A stretch of 64,000 bases of DNA from Urophycis tenuis (lineage: Eukaryota > Chordata > Actinopteri > Gadiformes > Phycidae). Under the pieces are notes generated by a model. It was not told where the DNA came from and made no database searches. It saw only the letters and a program-made list of their open reading frames with translations. The translations under genes were made by a program, and so were the position numbers. Location of the stretch: the NCBI GenBank assembly GCA_036785325.1, contig JAXIVH010000128.1, positions 224,607-288,606 of the forward strand, given 5' to 3'. How positions within the stretch are numbered: the stretch's first letter is position 1; each line of letters starts with the position of its first letter. Of this stretch, positions 33,661-44,239 are shown in pieces.

Positions 33661-34440
33661 GTAAAGCTGCAGATAAGAGACACGTAGCAGTAGAAAAGAA
33701 TACTATTACTATGTTGTAAACTAGCGTCTGAACTCGTATGAGTAAATGATATGATTCAATGTGAAGTTCAGAGACACTATGCGTTCATGAATACGGATTA
33801 TTAAGTGACTATAATTCCAGATCTGGTAATGTTTATTTTCAATGTTGACCTGCTATGCAGGTTGTTGGGTTTTTTTTGTTTATGAGAGAATTTCAGACGA
33901 CCCAGTGGACCGCTAGACATTGGGCAGACGAAGAGGAGCGTCTCGTCGCCATCACAAACTGATCCAATTCCACGCTGTCTCCGTTGCGTCACTCTTGATA
34001 CGCGCTTGAGATCCCACCGCACTAGCATTCTAGACTGGTTGATGGACTTGTGGTTTTATTTTTGGTTTATTTTATCAGAGCTTGTACGGTGGCACATTTA
34101 CGGTGGCGCATTGCATTCACATCACACACAAAAATCTGGTTATCTCGTAATTACGAGAAAGTATCTTGTTATTACGAGATACTGACTACAAGATAGTGCT
34201 ATGCACTTCTCGTTGTTACGAGATACTTTCTAATGATATTGTAACGTTCAGTTACGCGGACACGGGTTTATTTGGGTAGAACACACCATCCAGGATTTTA
34301 CAATATTATCTCCACTTATACAAATCAGCCAGTTCTGCTTCATTGCATGACAACGGAATTGCCTATGTAAATGGATGTTTCTCATGGTATATGCTTTTTA
34401 TTTCCTACTTGGCAAGAGACACTGGGAAATATTAACATGC
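33661..34440. repeat. Non-coding stretch with palindromic TCTCGTAATTACGAGA repeat
   Basis: At about 34141-34235, TCTCGTAATTACGAGA, CTTGTTATTACGAGATAC and TCTCGTTGTTACGAGATAC form overlapping palindromes, a short dispersed repeat type common in fish. The rest is unique. Confidence 0.5.
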
Positions 34441-34594
34441 CTTAGGATGGATGGTATTGTAGTGCGGAGAGACGGGAGTCGGGGGCGGAGTATCCAGAAC
34501 AGAACTTTATCTTTTATTTCAAACGTAAAGTAGCTGGACAAAGAAGCCGGACAATCCAACGTGAACTCTGAACTCCACCGGGGGTTCCGGTTGC

Positions 34595-35160
34595 CTAAAA
34601 GGTCCATGTGGAAAACAAACCCATCCCCAGGAATTCTCGGAGCGCCCGGGCTGTGTGTGGGCGGGGAAAAGCAGAAACCGCCTCCACCTTCGAGGCAAGA
34701 GGGGCGGCCCCGTCCTTATCAATGAGATGCCCAAGGAAACGGATGGAGGACAACCCAAACAGGCACTTCGCCGGGTTTATAATCAGGCCGTGCTGGTCGA
34801 GCCTCGTGAAAAGGTCCCGGAGATGCGCCCGGTGCTCCTCTTCAAAGGAGCTGGCGACCAGGATGTCGTCCAAGTACACAAAAACGAAAGGCATCTCCCT
34901 GAGCACCGAATCCATCAACCGTTGGAAGGTCTGAGCGGCATTCCTCAGACCGAAAGGCATTCGCAGGAACTCGAACAACCCGAACGGTGTGATCACCGCC
35001 ATCTTGGAAATGTGCGAGGGATGCACTGGCACCTGGTGGTAGCCACGCACCCGGTCCAAATTCGAAAAGACGCGCTTGCCCGCCAGGTGTGCCGAGAAAT
35101 CCTGGATGTGCGGGATTGGGTAGCGGCAACTTTCAGCCTGTCGGGGTTAAGTTATCGGGC
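34595..35160 (-). pseudogene. Gypsy reverse transcriptase fragment
   Basis: The minus-strand open frame 35059-34595 reads LDRVRGYHQVPVHPSHISKM, TPFGLFEFLRMPFGLRNAAQ, the catalytic VYLDDILVASS, and LREFLGMG, where similarity stops at about 34608. The RT start (GCRYPIPHIQDF-like, in the 35129-34842 frame) is offset by frameshifts. The 5' neighbour was displaced by the insertion at 35184-35719. This element differs from the gypsy at 25.7 kb. Confidence 0.85.
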
Positions 35161-35183
35161 CCTAGCGTAGACGGGCGTGCCCT

Positions 35184-35719
35184 TAAGGCTGGTTTATGCT
35201 TCTGCGTAGGGATTGCGTCGTGATCACGCAATGGCCATGCCGTTGCTCGGACGCCGTCATGAGCCCGTGATACTTCTGCGGAGGGATTGTGTGGGGTTTA
35301 CGTCTTGAAATGCAATTCATTGCCACACCGGTAGAGGGACCAGAATGACCATTCTGGTCATTACATACGGATTACTAGCGAGTTAAAAAAAGTTTACAGA
35401 AATGAAGGCAAAAGTTTTATATATATATATATATATATATATGTTGTCGCCAATCAGTCGAAGCATTTATCCAGGCTGTGTTTACACCGTGGTGGTGTTT
35501 ACGAGTGGAAACAGGAAAAGCGATCTCCAGCCAATGTAGTTCGCGGACCAATCACAGCAAAAGCCAACACGTTGGGACGGCGTCGCCTCGACGCGCGTCT
35601 AGGATTTGGGGAGGTGCACGTCGAGGACGTAAAGGGTCCGCAAAGGGTCCGCCGTGGGTCCGCCATCCCCAAGCGTCGCTTCGACGTGGACGTATAAACG
35701 GAGCATAACCCAGTTTTTA
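35184..35719. mobile_element. MITE nested in the gypsy fragment (Harbinger-like)
   Basis: The ends are inverted. Left is AAGGCTGGTTTATGCTTCTG and the right end read in reverse is AAACTGGGTTATGCTCCGTT. The roughly 536-base interior is non-coding, with a (TA)n run at 35419-35441 and CpG-rich arms. It separates the gypsy protease (35773-36213) from the RT (35160-34595), which are adjacent in family members. A 3-bp TTA/TAA-type target duplication is possible but not clean. Confidence 0.7.
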
Positions 35720-35724
35720 GTGTC

Positions 35725-36480
35725 TATATGATGCTCCACCCCATGTTTGGTAGTGGCAGCGGAAAAGGTAGGTCAAGTTAAACTGGGGAACTCACCGAGA
35801 AGGCGTTGATAGCCTTCACCCTCTGAGAGTGAGCTGGACAGCCCGCCATACGCCGCCTCACCACTAACACACGCGAATGAAGAAAACGTCACTGCATCCA
35901 CCAGCAAGCCAGGCGCACAGAGGAAATCCGCGCCGAGGAGGGAAAAGGAGATGTCGGCTGTGACAAAAATCCAATTAAACCGCCGGCCCCCGAAGCATAG
36001 GGCCACAGTCCTTGTGCCATAGGTGCGGATAGGGGTGTCGTTAGCGGACCTCAAATGCGGGCCGTGTCCACCAGCCGCGGTGTCGTCTGTCGTAGCCGGC
36101 AGGATGCTCCTCTGAGCCCCCGTGTCGCAAAGAACCTGGCGCCCTGAAATACAGTCTCTGATGAACAGCAGCCGGGTCGATGCGCCTGCAATCAAGGCCA
36201 CTATTGAGCGCAAGCCTTGTCGTTTCCGTCGGTTTAAAGTTGCACGGGGACCGACACCTCTTTGCCTTCACGCAAAAACGTGCGTGAAAATAGCACATAC
36301 CCATGCTAGCACGGCTGTCGGTCACTACCGGGGCTCTGCTGGTTCATCTGTCACTGTCCGGGGGTTTGACACTGTGCATCGGGGCCAGCACCTCGGGGGC
36401 GAAACTCTGCATAGCCAGGAAGAATTGGTCAGCTTCCTCTGCTAACTCGTGGGGCTTGGTAGGATGCCCAGTCAACCTCA
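35725..36480 (-). pseudogene. Gypsy gag end and aspartic protease fragment
   Basis: Minus strand. About 36480-36360 reads as a gag end (PHELAEEADQFFLAMQSFAP, EVLAPMHSVKPPD). The cysteine motif MCYFHARFCVKAKRCRSPC follows at about 36302-36240 in a shifted frame. Frame 36213-35773 is the protease, with CDTGAQRSILPA as the catalytic site and FLLGADFL downstream. Several frameshifts and a stop separate these parts. With 34595-35160 it forms one dead gypsy copy of at least 1.9 kb, interrupted by a MITE. Confidence 0.8.
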
Positions 36481-36633
36481 ACAGCATTATGATGCATGAA
36501 CTATTTGTTGTGTATTTGTTGTGTCTTTAGCAGAGGTAAATGTACCGCTGTGTTCAGGTTCAAAGGCAGTACTTACTAAGATCTTGGCTTCTGGCTTTCT
36601 GTGTCCAAACCACCTTGATAACAGAGACCTTCA

Positions 36634-37560
36634 GATGAGCCAATGCTGATCATTGATGGGCAAGCTCTGGTCATAGCCATTGGAAAGCCACACGCAGCAA
36701 AGAGTTTTGACCTTGCTGACGGTTTTGTACTCTGTACTCAAAAGTGGAGCACAATTCCAGTGAATTGATGTTCTGTTTGATTGCTACCACACACATTCAA
36801 TCAAAAGAACATAAAAGCGCTGTGGGAGAGGCTTGGTGGCAATCAGAAGAACAGTTGAGGGCAGAGATTTGCCTCTTCCTGCAAAGTGGGAGAACTTTAT
36901 TGCTCATGGAGACAACAAGGCTGATCGTACATGCATTCTATCACAACAGCTGATTGAGAGCTCCAGCCTATAAGATCATAGTTGCTGCAGGTGGCTTCAG
37001 TGATGAAGAGAGCTGAAGCCTCTAATTCTTCCCTTAACACTGACTGCTTGGAAGCCAAGCACGAAGAAGCAGACAAGAATTATTCTTCAGTGCATTAAAA
37101 GCAACACATCAAACATTGTTGTCTCAGCGAGAGACACTGACATCTTGTTACTGCTGACTGCCCATTTCCACATGTCACACCAAAAGATCTGGATGAAGGC
37201 AGGTACAGCAAAGGAAAGAACGTACATTCCAGTTCATTCCATAGTGGAACATTTGCAGATGGAACCACAGGTCCTTGAGCTGCTTCCAGGTTTCCATGCA
37301 TTGACTGGAAGTGACTCAACTTCATACATTGCTGGACACGCAAAGAAGACATGTTGGGATGTATTTGTACAGCGTTGGCACTCGGTGAAGGTCCTGATCT
37401 TAGCGAACACACCATTCAGAATGGAGAAAGTTTGTTCTGCAAACTGTATGGTGCAGTGAATGCTGACAACATCAACGATGTTTGTGCAAGCCTGTTTGTG
37501 AAGGGCATGACAATAGGAAGACTGCCACCAACCAGAGATTCTCTACTTCCATAATCAGCG
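36634..37560 (+). pseudogene. Degenerate PIN/FEN-like nuclease ORF of uncharacterised repeat family
   Basis: Pieces in several frames match an uncharacterised protein type I recall from fish and invertebrate genomes. Near 36638 LIIDGQALVIAIGKPHAAKS is followed by FDLADGF. Near 37133 comes DTDILLLLTAHFHM, then KIWMKAGTAKERTYIP, and LPGFHALTGSDSTSYIAGHA near 37285-37340, with a cysteine-containing segment (CKLYG) at about 37438. The order Asp in IDGQ, DTD, then GSD resembles the acidic active site of PIN/FEN/XPG-type nucleases. That assignment is inference from motif layout only. Stops and frameshifts throughout make this copy a pseudogene. Confidence 0.55.
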
Positions 37561-37795
37561 TTCACACTTCCAGGCTATGGTCTGGCGACAGGCATACTTG
37601 GAGCAGTTTTTCAGTTTTGGGTCTTGCGTCTTGCGGACCCACCCGAGCAGCCCTTCTGCCCTTCAGGCTTGGTCTTTGTGCCTTGCAGGGCATCGACCCG
37701 GTTGGCATGTAAATAGTGTACATTTGTAAATAGTTAATTGGTGTCACATGGTGTTCTGGACATAAGTGGCACCATCTCCTTGCAGGGTGTCTTAA
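37561..37795. other. Non-coding stretch
   Basis: Probably the remaining 3' part of the element carrying the nuclease-like ORF. No ends resolved. Confidence 0.35.
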
Positions 37796-38165
37796 AGAGT
37801 TACCCTGTACATATGGAGTATGTGACAGAGTGGAGAGAGATGGTCTCGAGGCAAGAACCATGGTTCTCTGAGTGAAGAGACCATCTCTCCAATCCACTCC
37901 AGCCTCGGAGACAAGTTCTGATCAAGTTCTGATCAAGTTCTAATCAAACCGTCATTGATTGCATACCTACACAGGTGTTTAATGAGTTTGAGTGTGGGCG
38001 TGACCGATGTGCCTTAAGGCTTATCCACGGTCCTTAGCTGACATGAGGATTATATCCTGTACATATGGAATAAACAGAGTGGAGAGACGGTCTCTTCTCT
38101 CAGAGAACCAGGGTTACCACGTAACCCCAACGTTCTGTTGAAGACCATCCTTGTTCATTCTTACC
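37796..38165. mobile_element. DIRS-like terminal/internal repeat remnant
   Basis: A hairpin at 37832-37905 pairs GAGTGGAGAGAGATGGTCTC with GAGACCATCTCTCC...CCACTC around AAGAACCATGGTTCTCTGAG. A direct repeat of TGTACATATGGA...AGAGTGGAGAGA...GGTCTC follows at 38058-38098, leading into CTCAGAGAACCAGGGTTACC and CAACGTTCTGTT. The CTCTGAG / GGTTCTC / GGTTA...TAACC design parallels the outer end and internal complementary region of the DIRS element at 50 kb (GGTTATTTACATAACCCCGG, TTCTCTGAG). It is probably a relic of another DIRS family. No coding region remains next to it. Confidence 0.5.
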
Positions 38166-38670
38166 AGAAGGGACATCAAAGTGTTCATATTGTCAATTGA
38201 ATATTAAAAAGTGCCCATCTCATGGTCATGCTATAGTTTTCAATGATCTACATGTTTGAAGAACCTGTGAATGTATATTTTCATTTTGATGTTCAATATT
38301 TAAACAGCAGTAAATGCATTAAAACCGTTTTTGGAAGCCATTTAGTTTTTTGTTGTTTATGGCCAAACAATCACTTTTACAGCTTGTTATGCAGCAGAAA
38401 TGGATTCAGCACCTAAAAATCATGTAGAAACAACCCTTGAAGTACTTTCCCTCAAAAAATGCCTATGCTCCTTATTCTTAGCTCTTTTTCCATTTTTGGT
38501 CTCCTCTGCAATTTATCCGATGTTCACCAGCAAAAAATCCAAACTTGTAACACCAAACTGCGAGCATAGCTGTGTAGTCTTTAGTCGATCTGGCTCTACC
38601 CAGCAGAAGGCATCTACAGCATCCCTTCGAATGCCATGGATCCTTGATAAAAAGAAGAGGCCCTTCACTG
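38166..38670. other. Non-coding stretch with an unidentified open frame
   Basis: A frame at 38400-38681 (MDSAPKNHVETTLEVLSLKK...) is open but matches nothing I know. It is interrupted at 38670 by the hAT-type element and may resume at 39658. Confidence 0.35.
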
Positions 38671-39649
38671 CAGGGCTGTAGTACTCGAGTCCGGTCTTGG
38701 ACTCGAGTCCGGACTCAAGAGATTTTTTCTATGGTCTCAGACTTGTCTCGGACTCGCTGGTATTTGGACCTGGACTTGTCTCGGTCTCTGCCACTGGTCT
38801 TGCCAAATATGGCTTTTGTTCTCGACCGAGTCTAGGTGTCTTTATTAGGGACCGAGCCTGTGAAACAGGACGAGGTCCCTTTTGTTTTTGATCCGTTTTA
38901 TTATTATTATTTCAGGGATCTTTGAGGTTGATTTGCACTACCTGGACATATACGAAAAGTCAAATTTTTTTGGCAAAGTTGTCAGGCCTGGTGAAAAATT
39001 ATATATTCTAGGCGTCACGTTCATGTCGCACACTAGGAAAGCCTCTAGGTGGCGCTGTTTATGAGCAATCTTTGTAACACCTATAACTTCCGCAAAAGTT
39101 GCCGCACATTCAAAAACGTTATGTACGGATGCGGGCAATCATGCTGCACCTCGCTTTGTCAACTAGTTTTATTTCCGCCTGCCTTCATTTTCGCGCAAAA
39201 TTGCAAAAACAAAAAAAAAAACTTTTACAGCCAGCCTTAATACATGAGGCTTTCTCCGATATGCATGAAACTTGTTATGTTTAGAACACTGGCCACTTGA
39301 TAACCAGTCACACACTAGTTTATCTTTGCGCACCCTGCATCTGCATGCCCTGCTAATGTAATGTTGTCATTCATTTTCATTGATTCACACACACTGACAC
39401 ATGAAGATGTCCACCAATTCTGCCAAAATAAAATATAGCGGAAGATAAAGGTAATGTGTTCTTTATTAAATATATATGAAATATAATATGAAATATATAT
39501 ATTTAATGCATACGACGATATGTTTTTTCTGTCCTGGACTCGGTCTTGACTCGGACTCGAACCTCTTCGCACTCGGTCTTGACTTGGTCTCAACTACTCC
39601 TGATCTTGGACTTGTGGACTCGACAAAGGAGCTCTTGACTACAGCCCTA
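38671..39649. mobile_element. Non-autonomous hAT-type DNA transposon (979 bp)
   Basis: It starts CAGGGCTGTAGTACTCGAGT and ends AGCTCTTGACTACAGCCCTA, so short terminal inverted repeats (AGGGCTGTAGT) are present. It is flanked on both sides by CTTCACTG (38663-38670 and 39650-39657), an 8-bp target-site duplication characteristic of hAT elements. Both subterminal regions are rich in GACTCGAGTCC / GGTCTTGGACT motifs. No transposase is encoded. Confidence 0.9.
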
Positions 39650-39657
39650 CTTCACTG

Positions 39658-40419
39658 ACACGAGGCGATTAAATAATGCATGCTAGACGCTGTCGAGGAG
39701 GTAGTAGCGGATAATAAAGCGAGAGACCAGGCGATGTCATATCAAGTCAATACCCATGTCAGATACACCAACTGCAAGAAGGGCAGATGTTTCAGCCACA
39801 GACATATTCACGTATTCCTCTTGGATCGATTGAGGAGCGCTGACGTTATGTCTGTGGATGAATCCCCAACAACTCTGACACAGCCAACTTTGTTTATTTG
39901 TGGGGATTTTTAACCCATAAGAACCCAGACCCATTTCTGCTGAAGGAAAATTATGGGGATATAGTACAGACCAAGGAACACAGAACACATTTCTGATGTT
40001 TTTTCTAAAATACTACCACTTAATCTGTGATGTGACATATACATTACATTGGCCGTTTATGGCAAATGTATTCCTTATTTTACAATAACTCAACTTCCAC
40101 AAATTTGCCTTTTTATTTGCATTTCCACAATATATATATCAAATGTGTGACTTTAGCAATGCTGTTTAAACAACTTTTTTCAGATTTGTTTTATGTAAAA
40201 ATATGCAAAGTGAATAAAAATAAGTAACACTGTCTCTTTGGAGAAGTCATATCCTGAGACAGTCACATGACTGTGACATCACAACCACCCCAACATGTTT
40301 AGTATATGTCACTTTGGCACTTAATGAATTAAAGTCAAGCAGAAAGCTGTATAAGAAAGATTTTAGGTTAGTTTTTATGTTGTGTTTGTATGTTTTGTTC
40401 TTGTGGTTTAAGGTGACAG
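39658..40419. other. Non-coding stretch
   Basis: The right flank of the hAT insertion has an unidentified frame (about 39680-39911). The rest is AT-rich with no features. Confidence 0.35.
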
Positions 40420-40715
40420 CTTCAGAGAGGAAATCCTGGAAATCCTGGAAATCCTTCAACTGGAGAAATCCTTCCAGATGGTTGTTGCTTTTTTGAAAGA
40501 CAATAGATTTAACTTAGAGTGGGTTAGCATGCTAGTAACAGACAGGGCTCCGTCTATGGCAGGGAGAGTGAAGTCTGCATGACTATCCGCTATCGCACCG
40601 AGAATGAAATCCCTACACTGCCTCATCAGCCAGCTCTGTACTCGACTCGGCTGTGTTGTTATGTCCTCAGTTATGTCCTCAATCTCCCCCACGAGATCAA
40701 AAGAGTAATTCTTCT
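40420..40715 (+). pseudogene. hAT transposase-derived fragment (GTF2IRD2/ZBED-like core)
   Basis: Read in pieces, the + strand gives LEILQLEKSFQMVVAFLKDN, MLVTDRAPSMAGRVKSA, then a stop, then LSAIAPRMKSLHCLISQLCT. The pattern TDGAPAMxGR...HCLxHxxxL is the conserved core of hAT transposases and of the GTF2IRD2-like genes derived from them. Here TDRAPSM and HCLISQ are altered and stops intervene. Only about 100 codons remain. Confidence 0.55.
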
Positions 40716-41570
40716 TCTTCTTCTTCAGTTATGTCTCTGATTAACTTTATCAGATCTGATAAAGGCTGACTTGGTGTGTTGAAGAATACATTTGTTTCAA
40801 ACATGTTTACTTTTGGGGCTATATCACAACTTGTGTTGCAAAGAACATTAAAAGAAGAATTGAGTACTTAGTTTCTAATTACCTAAATAATTACTTTTTT
40901 GAAGGCTTGTGCAATGTGTGTTGTCAAGAGTACATACGTAATGACAAAAATGGCTCAGGAAAATGTTTGTTCCCTGAACAATACAGTTGAATTGCCTCGA
41001 TGTATAGAGACCTCTCCAGGGCAGCAAAACACAATAAAAACAACAGCTGAACAGAATAAAAGTTAATAAAAGTGAAATATACATGCATATACATTTATAT
41101 ATATATTTATATAAAATCTGAAAAACCTAAAAATACATCAACAAATACAACAACAAAAGTCTATTCAACCAGCCTGTGAGGGTGAACAGGAAATAATAAG
41201 AATAGCTAAGACTAGGCGTGCATCGCAGCAGACACACGTTCTATCTTTGGTCGGCTCATTTAGGTTGCTCGTCTTGATGGCAGCGGCCGGTGGCATGTTG
41301 CTCGGCAACAGACAGACGGCAACAATCTAGCGGCCACTCGGGGTGACAACTTAGACGTCTGTATGTTCCACCTTCGAATCCCCGGTGACTGTGACAGACA
41401 CGCAAACACAATTACGCAATTACCACTAAAAGCCACTGGAATTTAAATACAGTGCCATATACTTGTATATATATATATATATAATCCAAATCACAATCAA
41501 GACTGACTTATTATTCACCAATAAATCATCTTCACGTGTTGTTGTCGTGGGTTACTGGGGGAACTGAATT
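40716..41570. other. AT-rich non-coding stretch
   Basis: No gene recognised. Short TATATA runs lie near 41096-41115 and 41465-41483. Confidence 0.45.
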
Positions 41571-41631
41571 TTTCAAAGTCAAACTATGAATAGAATATGT
41601 TATTTTATTTGATCTCAAAGTAGTGAATTTG

Positions 41632-42184
41632 AGCAATTAGTCACGAGAGGGTGTGGATTATGGAAAAATAAGGGACGCCTGAGAGGCGTAGGGATTTATC
41701 ACGCCTCTCAGCCGTTCCTTATTTTTCCATAATTCACACCGTCGAGTGGCTAATTGCTATTCTAAAACTGTTACCAACGCGGCAATATGAAAAATCATGT
41801 AGCAATAAAAACGCTTCCGTTTCACTAATAATTCACTAGATGCGCAACAAAGTAGTTCCCAGATACGAGGAAGTAGTTCCCGGCCAGGTTGCAGAAACAA
41901 CACGTCGCTTGCAAGCAATCACTTTATTTTTGACAGCCCCTTTCCACAAGCAGTTTATCGACCATAGTTAGTCCACCCAACAAATCGAAGTTAACTTTCC
42001 ATTCCATAACAAAGCAGAAAAAAGCCGGTTCCGAGTTTCTTTATTGTCGTCGTCGTTGCTATGCGCGGAGTGATGCGGTGAAGCGGTCAGCAGCAGCGTC
42101 GGATGGGGACAGGTGTACTTTATCGTCTCATAAAGCACACCTATCAGCCAATCAGAATCAAGCATTGGGACTAACAGTTTTAGA
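41632..42184. mobile_element. Foldback/MITE-like insertion absent from the paralogous copy
   Basis: At 41575-41633 and from 42185 the sequence matches 44123-44176 onwards. The paralogue reads AGTGAATTAAAGAATAAAAC without the intervening 550 bases, so this block is an insertion. Its left 130 bases form a large hairpin: about 58-base arms, with GTGTGGATTATGGAAAAATA on the left and TATTTTTCCATAATTCACAC on the right. Next to it, TATTCTAAAACTGTTA at 41758 pairs with TAACAGTTTTAGAATA at about 42173. Class not assigned. Confidence 0.7.
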
Positions 42185-42245
42185 ATAAAGAATAAAACAT
42201 GTGGCATTCATTCTTTTTTTTTCATTGGTCGCTACGACAACTGAC

Positions 42246-42296
42246 CTGAAGGGACTGGTTGCCCAGCTGAATGCCCAGCTGGTTGCCCGTTAGAAT
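42246..42296 (-). CDS. Cytoplasmic exon of SLAM-like receptor, copy 1 (predicted)
   Basis: A 51-base candidate exon on the minus strand, between acceptor TTTTCTCCTCAG and donor GTCAGT. In phase 1 it encodes SNGQPAGHSAGQPVPS. Its duplicate at 44240-44290 has the same length, phase and splice sites and encodes PNSQPAGTPAGTPVPS. Conservation of frame and splice sites while introns diverge suggests real, short, Pro/Gly-rich cytoplasmic-tail exons downstream of the transmembrane exon at 45108-45188. No ITSM tyrosine motif is visible in them. Confidence 0.55.
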
Positions 42297-42478
42297 CTGA
42301 GGAGAAAACCACCTAAAAAGTTAAATTATACAAAAATATTTTCTACTGCCTGTTTTCTTTTAGTGACATAATATTTCTAATAAGGATTCAGAAACTGAAA
42401 AAAATATTTCCTAACATATTTATGGATAGATAATGGGATTTACAACAGTTGGAGAAAAGACACACTGCTGAAAATGGA

Positions 42479-42617
42479 CCCATTTGTGACATCACAGGTA
42501 GAAGAGTCCACCCCCTGGAAGGAGGTAACTGCTGTACTGGTCAACTGGTCTGGAGTTGATCCATCCATCAATCATCTGAGTGGACACCCCCTCACTTGTG
42601 ATGTCACAAAAGGGTTG
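42479..42617. mobile_element. Short palindromic-end repeat (MITE-like), copy 1
   Basis: The ends CCCATTTGTGACATCACAGG and CACTTGTGATGTCACAAAAG are inverted relative to each other across about 139 bases. A second copy lies at 44474-44612, carried by the local duplication. The minus-strand frame (VSNQPFCDITSEGVSTQMID...) is open in both copies but spans the inverted repeats, so I treat it as repeat rather than an exon. Confidence 0.55.
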
Positions 42618-43347
42618 ATTTGAAACGGCTTTTAATGGCTGATGAACTTGTTGCATTGGTTGAGTGGCCCAGTTGTCTACGGGTTGTCCCGTGTCCACAT
42701 AGCGTGTTTTTCTGGCCGAGATGCGCTGGAATGGCACTGGGTAGCAACAAGCCTTGTTAGCCCCTTAGCTCCTAGCTCAACATCATAGCATTAACTTGTA
42801 GTATTGAGTCAAGTTTAATGAGGCAGCGCTTTTCTGAACGGTTGGCAGTTGTTCAACGTGACGCGCCCGGAGCGGCTGCAAATAAAAGCCAAACTGCTCT
42901 GGAAAAGATGCTGGCGCAGTGATTTCTGTGTAGCCTTCGCGTGTGGCGGCGTACGCTCTCTCCTCATTGCATCAAATCTAAGAAAGGTGCAGGCCTCCTC
43001 CTTGAGCTCAAATAGGCCAAAACAGCCACATAAATACATCAGCTAATGTTTCTATATGGTTCAACAACGGTGCTGTTTGAGATTTCTCTACACTGCTGCA
43101 GAGTCATGATTTCATGTTGTAACACCTTGTTTAGAAACTGGAGAAGAAACATTTTCAGTTTTGTTGAAAACGTTGAAAAAAGGGATTCTAACAATTTACT
43201 TGTTTTCTTCTTCTTCTTTTATCGTTCATTATTTCTAATGTCACAAAGATCTCTGAGACTCACCAGGTGGTGAAGACAGGAGTCGTTCAGCTGAAAGGGC
43301 AGAAATAACAGTTTTACTCTTGCTGTGCTTAACGACAGCTTTCAAAG
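42618..43347. other. Non-coding stretch
   Basis: Probable intron or 3' flank of the SLAM-like gene. No exon recognised. Confidence 0.35.
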
Positions 43348-44122
43348 TAGGCCTGCACGATCAATCGAATTTTCATCGTAATCCCGATGTGAACGTTTGC
43401 GATAAACACATCGCAAAAGCTGGTCTGTAATGTGATAAGTTCGCCACACATACTCGGGCCATCCTTCAAAATATTCTGGTTTGCCGTGACCCGACCGACC
43501 ATGTAAATTTAGGACCCATCCAAATATTCATTTTTTCCCTTTTAGTCCAACCGACTTGCTGGTTGTAAACTTGTGTTAAGACCGACCGTGTTTTTTTTTT
43601 ACTCTTCAAACAACTAATGCAAATACAATAAAACCCTATTAATTATATTTGAGTAAGTATCGCAAATATACATTTCCTACATACACAGGTAGGCTACGTT
43701 CTTTCTTTTATATTCGCTTCATTTCATCAATGGTTCGCGCTTGTTTGTTATGACGGCTGCAGCTGCAGTAAAGAAAATGTTCGCGTCACCGTTCAAAGTT
43801 ACAGAAGGCTATAGTTATAACTTTGAGTTCAGGCACCGTAGCACTAGGTCCTACATGAAACAATACATTGAAATATCTCGACACCGCTATAACCTGACGT
43901 GTCTACTGATGTCAAGGAGACCACTAAACTTTCACGGGTTGGAGACGCAGTCGGTGACATCACGATATGCAAATGTGTTTAAATTCATACCGACGTATTC
44001 AACATGACCAAAATGTTACTTTCTTTTTTATTCTTTTATTATTTATCGCAAGACATATCATCATCGCAATATTGAACAATGTGATCGCACATTGCACATT
44101 TTGCTGATATCGTGCAGGCCTA
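43348..44122. mobile_element. Non-autonomous hAT-type DNA transposon (775 bp)
   Basis: It starts TAGGCCTGCACGATCAATCG and ends GATATCGTGCAGGCCTA, giving terminal inverted repeats of about 14 bases. It is flanked by TTTCAAAG on both sides (43340-43347 and 44123-44130), an 8-bp target-site duplication. The ends resemble the abundant fish hAT family with GGGCTGCACGAT termini. No transposase frame is present. Confidence 0.9.
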
Positions 44123-44239
44123 TTTCAAAGTGAAAATATGAATAGAATGTTTTTTTATTTTATCTCAAAGTAGTGAATTAAAGAATAAAACATGTGGCAT
44201 TCATTCATCCTTTTTTCATTGGTCGCTACGACAACTGAC

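Noticed and set aside
42479..42737. Open minus-strand frame (...CDITSEGVSTQMIDGWINSR...) as a receptor tail exon
   Set aside because: It spans a pair of inverted TTTGTGACATCACA ends and occurs twice only because of the local duplication. It looks like a small MITE and not a coding exon.
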